Source of the DNA: Lachnospiraceae bacterium UBA1766
GTDB lineage: Bacteria; Bacillota; Clostridia; Lachnospirales; Lachnospiraceae
NCBI GenBank assembly: GCA_002314715.1
Contig: DCGY01000061.1
Coordinates: 1-6,653, forward strand
Direction: 5' to 3'
DNA: 6,653 nucleotides
In this document: one piece after another, positions 1 through 4,929 of the stretch
Layout: each line of letters begins with the position of its first letter
Numbering within the stretch: the stretch's first letter is position 1
Position numbers and translations under genes: made by a program
Notes under the pieces: generated by a model
Databases searched by the model: none
The model's input: only the letters and a program-made list of their open reading frames with translations
What the model was told of the DNA's origin: nothing

Positions 1-40
1 TTTAATCAAGTTGTCGGGGGTTCGAATCCCCCGTGTCTCA
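1..40 (+). tRNA. tRNA-Lys(UUU), 3' part only, truncated by the window edge
   Basis: The first 40 bases fold as the 3' half of a class I tRNA. Counting back from the T-arm (stem GGGGG at 16-20, loop TTCGAAT at 21-27, stem CCCCC at 28-32), the 5-nt variable loop is 11-15, the 3' strand of the anticodon stem is 6-10, and bases 1-3 (TTT) occupy anticodon positions 34-36, followed by AA at 37-38. This gives anticodon UUU, lysine. The acceptor 3' strand is 33-39 with discriminator A at 40, as in bacterial tRNA-Lys. CCA is not encoded, because CTG follows. The 5' half lies outside the window, so the acceptor and D-stem pairings cannot be checked. Confidence 0.88.
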
Positions 41-50
41 CTGAAGATTA

Positions 51-80
51 CCCTTGAAACTTATGTTTCAGGGGTTTTTC
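51..80 (+). terminator. Intrinsic terminator after tRNA-Lys
   Basis: A 10-bp stem (51-60 paired with 65-74, one T-G wobble) closes a TTAT tetraloop and is followed directly by TTTTT at 75-79. It lies 11 nt after the tRNA and should end tRNA transcription. The following gene begins only 28 nt after the T-tract, leaving no room for an ordinary promoter in between. Confidence 0.9.
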
Positions 81-95
81 TATGCCTGAAAAACG

Positions 96-101
96 AAGGA
101 G
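96..101 (+). promoter_or_regulatory. Ribosome binding site that fixes the MATE gene start
   Basis: AAGGAG lies 6 nt before the ATG at 108. A GTG codon sits in frame immediately before it at 105, but it would be only 3 nt from the Shine-Dalgarno sequence. The ATG is therefore the better start. Confidence 0.8.
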
Positions 102-107
102 AAAGTG

Positions 108-1496
108 ATGGAAAACAAAGAAGTAAAAATGCAAAAAGAAAACAAAATGGGCGTTCAACCCATTAACAGCTTATTACTTACCATGTCTTTACCGATGATG
201 ATTTCCATGCTGGTACAGGCTCTCTATAATATAGTAGACAGTATTTTTGTATCACAGATTAACGAGCATGCACTTCGTGCGGTATCGTTGGCATTCCCTA
301 TTCAGAGCTTGATGATTGCCATTGCGGTAGGTACCAGCGTAGGTGTGAATGCATTTGTATCAAGAAGTTTGGGAGAAAAAGAATTTGATCGTGCCAATCG
401 TGCGGCCACTAACGGGGTTTTTGTGGAATTAATCAGTTATGTGCTTTTCATTCTGATTGGTCTGTTTGTCAGCGCCCCCTTTTATTCCAGTCAGACGGAT
501 ATTGCCCAGGTTCGGGAGTACGGTGTGACCTATCTGACCATTTGTTGCACCACGGGAATCGGCGTTTTTCTGCAGGTAATCTTTGAGAGACTGCTTCAGT
601 CTACGGGAAAAACCATATATACCATGTTTACCCAGGGAGCAGGTGCAATTGTAAATTTGATTCTGGATCCCTTGTTTATTTTCGGAATTGGGTTCTTCCC
701 CAAAATGGATGTGGCCGGTGCGGCAATTGCTACGGTTTGCGGTCAGACGGTGGCAGGCCTTTTGGCGATTTTCTTCCACGTGACTTATAATAAGGAAATA
801 CGGGTATCCTTTCAGGGATTTCGCCCGGATGCAAAACTGATTGGGCAGATTTACAAAGTGGGTGCTCCTTCCATCGTGATGCAGGCTATCGGCTCGGTTA
901 TGACTTATGGAATGAATTTGATTTTGGCTTCTTTTGGTGCGGCACAAACAGTATTTGGGGTATACTTTAAATTACAAAGCTTTGTATTTATGCCGGTATT
1001 TGGCTTAAATAACGGTATGGTGCCTATCGTGGCATTCAATTACGGCGCCGGAAAGAAAGACCGTGTGGTAAAGACTATGAAAACGGCCATTGCTTATGCG
1101 GTGGGAATTATGCTGTTTGGTGTACTGATGATGGAGGTGTTCCCGGCACAACTTCTTGGTTTCTTTAATGCGGATGAAGAGTTGCTTCGACTGGGAGTTC
1201 CGGCACTTCGCATTATTTGTACCAGTTTCCTTTTCGCCGGTTATTGTATTGTTGTGGGAAGCGTGTTCCAGGCACTGGGAAACGGTGTATACAGTATGAT
1301 TGTGTCCATTGCACGTCAGCTGTGTGTGTTGTTGCCGGCTGCCTACCTGCTTTCTCTTTCCGGAAATGTAAATATGATTTGGCTGGCATTTCCGATTGCG
1401 GAGCTTATGAGCGTAGCAATGACAACCTATTTCCTGTATCGTATTAATAAGGAAATCATCATTCATATCGGAGAAGGAAAACATGAGCCTGCTTAG
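108..1496 (+). CDS. MATE-family multidrug/metabolite exporter
   Basis: A 462-residue polytopic membrane protein of the usual MATE length. It should use a Na+ or H+ gradient to export organic, often cationic, compounds. The N-terminal half shows family hallmarks: VDSIFVSQ (about 43-50), GTSVGVNAFVSRSLGEK (75-91), ERLLQSTGKT (160-169) and DPLFIFG (187-193). The second half begins near 250 (VGAPSIVMQ) and repeats the bundle, with VFQALGNG at 386-393. About twelve hydrophobic helices are visible, with a short charged N-terminus and no cleavable signal peptide. The 3' end overlaps the ATP-grasp gene by 14 nt, so the two are probably co-translated and the exporter may handle the product of the downstream ligases; that link is inference. 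Substrate cannot be read from the sequence. No promoter is visible between the tRNA-Lys terminator and the start, so expression probably depends on read-through. Confidence 0.95.
   Translation: MENKEVKMQKENKMGVQPINSLLLTMSLPMMISMLVQALYNIVDSIFVSQINEHALRAVSLAFPIQSLMIAIAVGTSVGVNAFVSRSLGEKEFDRANRAATNGVFVELISYVLFILIGLFVSAPFYSSQTDIAQVREYGVTYLTICCTTGIGVFLQVIFERLLQSTGKTIYTMFTQGAGAIVNLILDPLFIFGIGFFPKMDVAGAAIATVCGQTVAGLLAIFFHVTYNKEIRVSFQGFRPDAKLIGQIYKVGAPSIVMQAIGSVMTYGMNLILASFGAAQTVFGVYFKLQSFVFMPVFGLNNGMVPIVAFNYGAGKKDRVVKTMKTAIAYAVGIMLFGVLMMEVFPAQLLGFFNADEELLRLGVPALRIICTSFLFAGYCIVVGSVFQALGNGVYSMIVSIARQLCVLLPAAYLLSLSGNVNMIWLAFPIAELMSVAMTTYFLYRINKEIIIHIGEGKHEPA
1470..1478 (+). promoter_or_regulatory. Internal ribosome binding site for the ATP-grasp gene
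   Basis: A purine-rich GGAGAAGGA lies inside the end of the MATE gene, 4 nt before the ATG at 1483. Because that ATG precedes the MATE stop codon (1494-1496), terminating ribosomes are well placed to re-initiate here. Confidence 0.7.
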
Positions 1497-2361
1497 AGGA
1501 TATTTGTTTGAACAATACAGCAACATGGCGGGAGCCCGCACGGTAGAGCATATCTGCGAGGAAGCTTCCAAACAGAATATAGATTTGCAGGTGGTGGGTT
1601 TGTGCGACTGTTTTTGGAAAGACGGGCAGATTATCCACAAAGGTGTGGCTCTGGAGCCGGTGGATTTTGTAATTCAGCGCTATAAATACGGCAAATTAAA
1701 GAGAGAAATCGCAAAACTGGCAACACGAAATTATAATTCGTTGGATGCGTTTGAAATATATGTCAATAAATTTGAACAGATGAAACGTCTGCAATTGACC
1801 GATTGCAGGACACCGGAGTTTCTTTTGACCACTCTGGCGCTTCCTTATAAAGAGGTTGTGACGCAGGTTGGGACTCCGTTTATTTTAAAGGGTCTGGAAA
1901 GCTCCCAGGGAAGGGAAATTTATTTGATTCATTCTCCCAAGGAGTATGAGGAATGTAAAGAGACCTGGGGGATTCAAAAGGAGTTCGTATGTCAGCGCTT
2001 CATCGAGGAAAGCTGTGGCAGAGATATTCGTATGTACAGCGTGCGCGGTAAAGTGATTGGGGCGATGATGCGGGAAAATCCCGAGGATTTCCGGGCAAAT
2101 GTGGCCAGAGGAGCCTGCGTAAAGGCTTATCCGATTTCGGATTCCATGGCCAGAATCGCAGGGGAGATTTATGAACAGACAGGATTGGATTTTCTGGGGA
2201 TCGATTTGCTGGACGGAAAGGATTGTCTGTATTTTTGCGAGATAAATGTTATGGCGGGTATTGAAGGCATGGAAAAGGCTACCGGTGTAAATGTGGCGAA
2301 GGCGATCATTGACACTATCAGAGAGGATTTTGAAAATGCTGACGGAAAATGCTGCAATTGA
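1483..2361 (+). CDS. RimK-like ATP-grasp carboxylate-amine ligase
   Basis: A 292-residue soluble ATP-grasp enzyme of the RimK/LysX type. The family activates a carboxylate as acyl phosphate with ATP and joins it to an amine, commonly adding glutamate or another amino acid. Visible landmarks are the pre-ATP-grasp region (1-95), NKFEQMKRL (95-103, early ATP-binding Lys), FILKGLESSQG (133-143, ATP-binding Lys136), the hinge-side QRFIEESCGRDIR (171-183), FRANVARG (203-210), GIDLL with Asp241, and CEINVMAGIEGMEKATGV (252-269). Asp241, Glu253 and Asn255 match the family metal ligands, so the enzyme looks active. Overlaps of 14 nt with the MATE gene and 26 nt with the FolC-like ligase place it mid-operon. 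It is not recognisably ribosomal-protein S6 modification RimK: the partner genes differ, and the N-terminal domain looks divergent. Substrates are unknown; an alpha-linked glutamate or similar addition is a guess. Confidence 0.9.
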   Translation: MSLLRGYLFEQYSNMAGARTVEHICEEASKQNIDLQVVGLCDCFWKDGQIIHKGVALEPVDFVIQRYKYGKLKREIAKLATRNYNSLDAFEIYVNKFEQMKRLQLTDCRTPEFLLTTLALPYKEVVTQVGTPFILKGLESSQGREIYLIHSPKEYEECKETWGIQKEFVCQRFIEESCGRDIRMYSVRGKVIGAMMRENPEDFRANVARGACVKAYPISDSMARIAGEIYEQTGLDFLGIDLLDGKDCLYFCEINVMAGIEGMEKATGVNVAKAIIDTIREDFENADGKCCN

Positions 2362-3637
2362 TTTTATTTATCAATCCTATTTGAAGGCGGAGAAATACCA
2401 GGATTATCAGGCGCCGGACAGTCAGAAGAGACATCCGGAGTATATGAAACCATTTTTGGAAAAGGAAGGAACTCCTGCAATTTTGGTTACCGGAAGCAAG
2501 GGAAAAGGCTCTGTGGCACACATGATTGCAGCGATTCTTGCAGGGAAATACACGGTAGGTTTGATGACCAGTCCCCATGTCCTTTCTTTTCGGGAACGTT
2601 TCCGGGTGAATGGGGAAATGATTCCATCGGACAAGCTGGCATTTTATGTGGAAGCATATAAAGATCGATTGGAGCAGTTGGACGCCCAAATTCCAAGGGA
2701 TTGTTATATCAGTCCCATGGGGATTCAGGCACTGGTGGCAAGGGATTATTTCCGGGACTGCCATACGGATTGGAATGTTTTCGAGTGTGGCAAAGGGGTA
2801 CAGTACGATGATGTCAATCTGATTCCCCACAAGTATGGCGTAATCAATTCGATTTTTCCGGAGCATCTTAGGGAGCTTGGTGGTACCATAGAGTCCATTG
2901 CCGAGGATAAGTCCCATATTATTACCGGGGAACAGGAGTGCATTTATGTGGCTGAACAGGTTCCTTCGGTAATGCGGATTCTTCGGGAACGGGCAAAACA
3001 ATATCGGGTACCGATGAAATGTTACGGTACCGATTTTGGGTGTGAAGATATTCGTTATTCCAAGAGCGGAATGATCTTTACGGTTTGGACCGGAAAGGAC
3101 AGATATACAGATTTGCGGGTACCTCTTTTGGGGGAGCATCAGGCAAAAAATTGTGCGTTGGCGATTGCGGTGTGTGAAGATATCCTGCAGAAAATGCCCA
3201 AGGGTAAGACCAGGGAACAATTAAAGCAGGTATGCTGTCCGGGACGCATGGAGGTGCTGTCAAGGGCTCCTTTTGTGATGCTGGATGCGTCTATTCGCCG
3301 GGAGAACGTAAAATATGTAAAAGAAGTGCTTCGCCTTTTGAAAATAAAAAAAGTGTGTGCAATTGTGGGTATTCCGGATGACAAAGATTATTTGGGAGTG
3401 TGTACGGAAATCGGAGAAGTAGCCGGGAATATCCTGCTGACAAAATCTTCCAATCCCCACTATCGTTTTACGAAGCTGCAGGAAGAGACTTTAGGCAAGA
3501 CAGGACGAAAGGTCTGCACCACAGACAACATCAAGGAGGCCTATCAAAAGGCTTTACAGTTGGGGCTTCCGATTGTGATTTTGGGAACCACATCCCTGGT
3601 TTCCGATGTGAAGAGGGAATGGCCCTTAGTACCTTGA
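2336..3637 (+). CDS. FolC/Mur-ligase-like amide ligase with divergent active-site motifs
   Basis: A 433-residue member of the FolC branch of Mur ligases, which form amide bonds via ATP and acyl phosphate. Start chosen at ATG 2336: GAGAGG (2321-2326) lies 9 nt upstream. An in-frame GTG at 2291 would add 15 basic residues without a clear ribosome binding site. Landmarks: P-loop VTGSKGKGS (51-59; FolC normally has GTNGKGS), SPHVLSFRERFRVNG (79-93), ECGKGVQYDDVNL (150-162; compare FolC EVGLGGRLDATN), SIAEDKSHII with Lys192 at the carbamylated-lysine position, LLGEHQAKN (264-272) and CPGRMEVL (301-308). The C-terminal domain normally opens with DGAHNP. Here it reads LDASIRREN (316-324), keeping Asp317 but losing His and Asn. 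The end, VILGTTSLVSDVKR, matches the FolC C-terminus. It overlaps the ATP-grasp gene by 26 nt. Likely a specialised ligase rather than folylpolyglutamate synthase; the substrate is unknown. Confidence 0.9.
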   Translation: MLTENAAIDFIYQSYLKAEKYQDYQAPDSQKRHPEYMKPFLEKEGTPAILVTGSKGKGSVAHMIAAILAGKYTVGLMTSPHVLSFRERFRVNGEMIPSDKLAFYVEAYKDRLEQLDAQIPRDCYISPMGIQALVARDYFRDCHTDWNVFECGKGVQYDDVNLIPHKYGVINSIFPEHLRELGGTIESIAEDKSHIITGEQECIYVAEQVPSVMRILRERAKQYRVPMKCYGTDFGCEDIRYSKSGMIFTVWTGKDRYTDLRVPLLGEHQAKNCALAIAVCEDILQKMPKGKTREQLKQVCCPGRMEVLSRAPFVMLDASIRRENVKYVKEVLRLLKIKKVCAIVGIPDDKDYLGVCTEIGEVAGNILLTKSSNPHYRFTKLQEETLGKTGRKVCTTDNIKEAYQKALQLGLPIVILGTTSLVSDVKREWPLVP

Positions 3638-3661
3638 CAAGTATGAAGGGTGTGATATAAT
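3634..3661 (+). promoter_or_regulatory. Sigma-A promoter with extended -10 for tRNA-Leu
   Basis: TTGACA (3634-3639) and TATAAT (3656-3661) are separated by 16 nt, with a TGN extension at 3653-3655. Both hexamers match consensus exactly. Transcription should start near 3668, about 20 nt before the tRNA. The -35 box contains the TGA stop codon (3635-3637) of the FolC-like gene. Confidence 0.92.
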
Positions 3662-3688
3662 AAGTCTCGTGGCTTTATAAAGACATAT

Positions 3689-3768
3689 GCGGATATGGCG
3701 GAATTGGCAGACGCGCCAGATTTAGGTTCTGGTCCGAGAGGGTGTGGGTTCGAGTCCCTTTATCCGCA
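3689..3768 (+). tRNA. tRNA-Leu(UAG)
   Basis: A complete class II tRNA of 80 nt. The acceptor strands GCGGATA (3689-3695) and TATCCGC (3761-3767) pair perfectly, with discriminator A at 3768. The D-stem is 3698-3700 with 3712-3714. The anticodon stem CCAGA/TCTGG (3716-3720, 3728-3732) encloses the loop TTTAGGT, giving anticodon TAG at 3723-3725, which reads CUA/CUN leucine codons. A short variable arm with a GAGA tetraloop spans about 3733-3742. The T-loop is TTCGAGT (3749-3755). CCA is not encoded. The T-stem GTGGG/CCCTT carries a T-T mismatch (3745, 3759) next to a G-T pair, which is slightly unusual. Confidence 0.96.
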
Positions 3769-3775
3769 TTGAAAC

Positions 3776-3811
3776 AGTAAGTAAATCGATTGTGGTTTAC
3801 TTACTTTTTTC
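3776..3811 (+). terminator. Intrinsic terminator after tRNA-Leu
   Basis: A 10-bp stem (3776-3785 with 3796-3805) and a 10-nt loop are followed by a T-run at 3805-3810. It ends tRNA-Leu transcription. Because no terminator lies between 3637 and the tRNA, it probably also ends any read-through from the MATE/ATP-grasp/FolC-like operon. The stem is AT-rich, so leakage into the antiporter gene is plausible. Confidence 0.88.
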
Positions 3812-3846
3812 ATAATTGGATTTCTTTATGGAAAGGAAGTAAGAAA

Positions 3847-4776
3847 ATGAATATTGTAATACAGTTGGTTCTGTTGGTTGTAGGCTTTGTCATGTTGATG
3901 AAGGGTGCAGACTGGTTTGTGGACGGTGCTTCCAAGGTGGCAGATCGATTGGGTGTGCCACAGTTGGTAATCGGTTTGACCATCGTAGCATTGGGAACCT
4001 CCCTTCCGGAGGCGGCGGTTAGTATTGCGGCGGCTACAAAGGGAAGTGCGGGAATTACCGTAGGAAATGTACTTGGTTCCAATATAATGAACGTGCTGGT
4101 CATTTTGGGACTTACTGCAGTGATTTGCAAGATTCCTGTACAAAAGTCCACCATTCGTTATGAGATTCCTTTTTGCTTTGCAATTACGGTGTTGATGGCA
4201 GTGCTTGGTCTTGTGGATAATCAGCTGGTACGCCTGGAGGGTGGTATTCTTTGGGTGTGCATGATTGCTTATCTGGTGTATTTGTTTAAGCTGGCCAAAA
4301 ACGGAGAGGCACAAGAAGCGGAAGAGGAGAAAATGCCGGTGTGGAAGATGCTGGTATTTATCGTTGTAGGTGCTGTCTTGACTGTTTGGGGCTCTGATGT
4401 AACCGTAGATGCGGCGACCAAATTAGCGACTGCGTTTGGTATGAGCGACCGTTTGATCGGTCTTACCATTGTGGCTTTCGGTACTTCCTTGCCGGAGCTG
4501 GTGACCAGTGTAACTGCTGCTACAAAAGGTAAAACCGATATTGCCATCGGAAATATTGTGGGCAGTAATATTTTCAATATCCTGTTTGTTGCCGGTACCA
4601 CTGCACTTATTACGCCTGTGGTATATAGCGCAAACTTCCTTGTGGATTCCATTACCGCTGCGGCAGCAGTTGTTTTGCTTTGGATTCTGATGATTAAAAA
4701 TAAGCGTCTGGGTCGTATGGGTGGTATTGTTATGCTGATTGGATATGCGGCATATTTTATCTATTTGATTCAGTAG
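3847..4776 (+). CDS. CaCA-family calcium/sodium (cation) antiporter, YrbG-like
   Basis: A 309-residue inner-membrane antiporter with about ten helices, the usual length for bacterial YrbG-type members. The family exchanges Ca2+ (or another cation) for Na+ or H+. Both family alpha repeats are visible. Alpha-1 has GLTIVALGTSLPEAAVSI (43-60) and GNVLGSNIMN (73-82). Alpha-2 has GLTIVAFGTSLPELVTSV (205-222) and GNIVGSNIFN (235-244). The ion-coordinating glutamates are Glu55 and Glu217. A charged cytoplasmic loop (about 148-164, rich in Glu) separates the two halves. Start chosen at ATG 3847, with AAGGA (3833-3837) 9 nt upstream; an upstream TTG at 3790 would lie inside the tRNA terminator. The gene ends in tandem stops TAG TAA. 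Only 35 nt separate it from the tRNA-Leu terminator and just a weak CATAAT (3811-3816) is present, so it may rely on read-through. Exact ion specificity is not decidable here. Confidence 0.95.
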   Translation: MNIVIQLVLLVVGFVMLMKGADWFVDGASKVADRLGVPQLVIGLTIVALGTSLPEAAVSIAAATKGSAGITVGNVLGSNIMNVLVILGLTAVICKIPVQKSTIRYEIPFCFAITVLMAVLGLVDNQLVRLEGGILWVCMIAYLVYLFKLAKNGEAQEAEEEKMPVWKMLVFIVVGAVLTVWGSDVTVDAATKLATAFGMSDRLIGLTIVAFGTSLPELVTSVTAATKGKTDIAIGNIVGSNIFNILFVAGTTALITPVVYSANFLVDSITAAAAVVLLWILMIKNKRLGRMGGIVMLIGYAAYFIYLIQ

Positions 4777-4783
4777 TAATTGT

Positions 4784-4812
4784 TTTACTTTTCGAAAGTG
4801 TTGTGATATAAT
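4784..4812 (+). promoter_or_regulatory. Sigma-A promoter with extended -10 upstream of the GGDEF gene
   Basis: TATAAT (4807-4812) is preceded by TGA at 4804-4806, an extended -10. A weaker -35, TTTACT (4784-4789), sits at 17-nt spacing. The 12 bases TGTGATATAATA at 4802-4813 are identical to those of the tRNA-Leu promoter. The expected start, about 4819, lies inside a terminator-like hairpin. This is the only good promoter seen before the diguanylate cyclase gene. Confidence 0.75.
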
Positions 4813-4853
4813 AGGCATGATAGACTACATATTGTGGTCTTCATGCCTTTTTT
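4813..4853 (+). terminator. Long hairpin terminator after the antiporter gene, overlapping a promoter
   Basis: The outer stem AGGCATGA/TCATGCCT (4813-4820, 4841-4848) and inner stem AGACTACA/TGTGGTCT (4822-4829, 4833-4840, one T-G wobble) stack with one unpaired T at 4821 and a TAT loop. TTTTTT runs 4848-4853. The 16-bp hairpin and T-run form a strong terminator for transcripts arriving from the antiporter. For transcripts starting at the superimposed promoter, most of the outer 5' arm is upstream of the start site, so termination should be weaker. Confidence 0.85.
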
Positions 4854-4929
4854 GTATGAAATATATTATTTTCGATAGAAAAAGTAACAATCAATCTTTA
4901 TTTGTCAACAGGGAAAAATTGGGGGAACA
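4854..4929 (+). promoter_or_regulatory. AT-rich 5' leader of the diguanylate cyclase gene
   Basis: Seventy-six AT-rich bases between the hairpin terminator and the start codon. The only clear signal is the purine run GGGGGA (4921-4926), 4 nt before the ATG, a non-canonical and closely spaced ribosome binding site. A CGATA motif at 4873-4877 has no matching -35 element. No riboswitch fold is recognisable. Confidence 0.45.

Noticed and set aside
54..84. Possible promoter for the MATE operon: TTGAAA at 54-59 with TCTATG at 79-84
   Set aside because: The spacer is 19 nt, the -10 matches only three of six positions, and the -35 is part of the terminator stem. It is too weak to annotate.
1217..1447. 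A 76-codon plus-strand frame inside the MATE gene
   Set aside because: It is an out-of-frame shadow within a well-supported coding region, without its own ribosome binding site. The same applies to the frames at 3400-3660 and 5663-5884.
2291..2335. Upstream GTG start for the FolC-like gene
   Set aside because: It would add 15 arginine-rich residues unlike any FolC N-terminus and has no good ribosome binding site. ATG 2336 has GAGAGG at suitable spacing.
2318..3220. A 300-codon open frame on the minus strand opposite the FolC-like gene
   Set aside because: It lies antisense to a gene with clear FolC motifs, has no ribosome binding site or recognisable domain, and its composition looks like a reverse-complement shadow. 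Other long minus-strand frames (for example 1005-1640, 429-947, 3826-4314) were rejected for the same reasons.
3790..3846. Upstream TTG start for the antiporter
   Set aside because: The start would lie within the tRNA-Leu terminator hairpin. ATG 3847 has a good Shine-Dalgarno sequence and gives the usual family N-terminus.
3972..4580. Similar DNA stretches around 3975-4020 and 4460-4510 as a possible DNA repeat
   Set aside because: These encode the two homologous alpha repeats of the antiporter, an ancient protein-level duplication and not a mobile or recent DNA repeat.
4855..4880. SigD/sigma-28-like promoter around CGATA (4873-4877)
   Set aside because: No TAAA-type -35 lies at the required spacing and the GCC part of the -10 is absent. 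The sigma-A promoter upstream explains the gene better.
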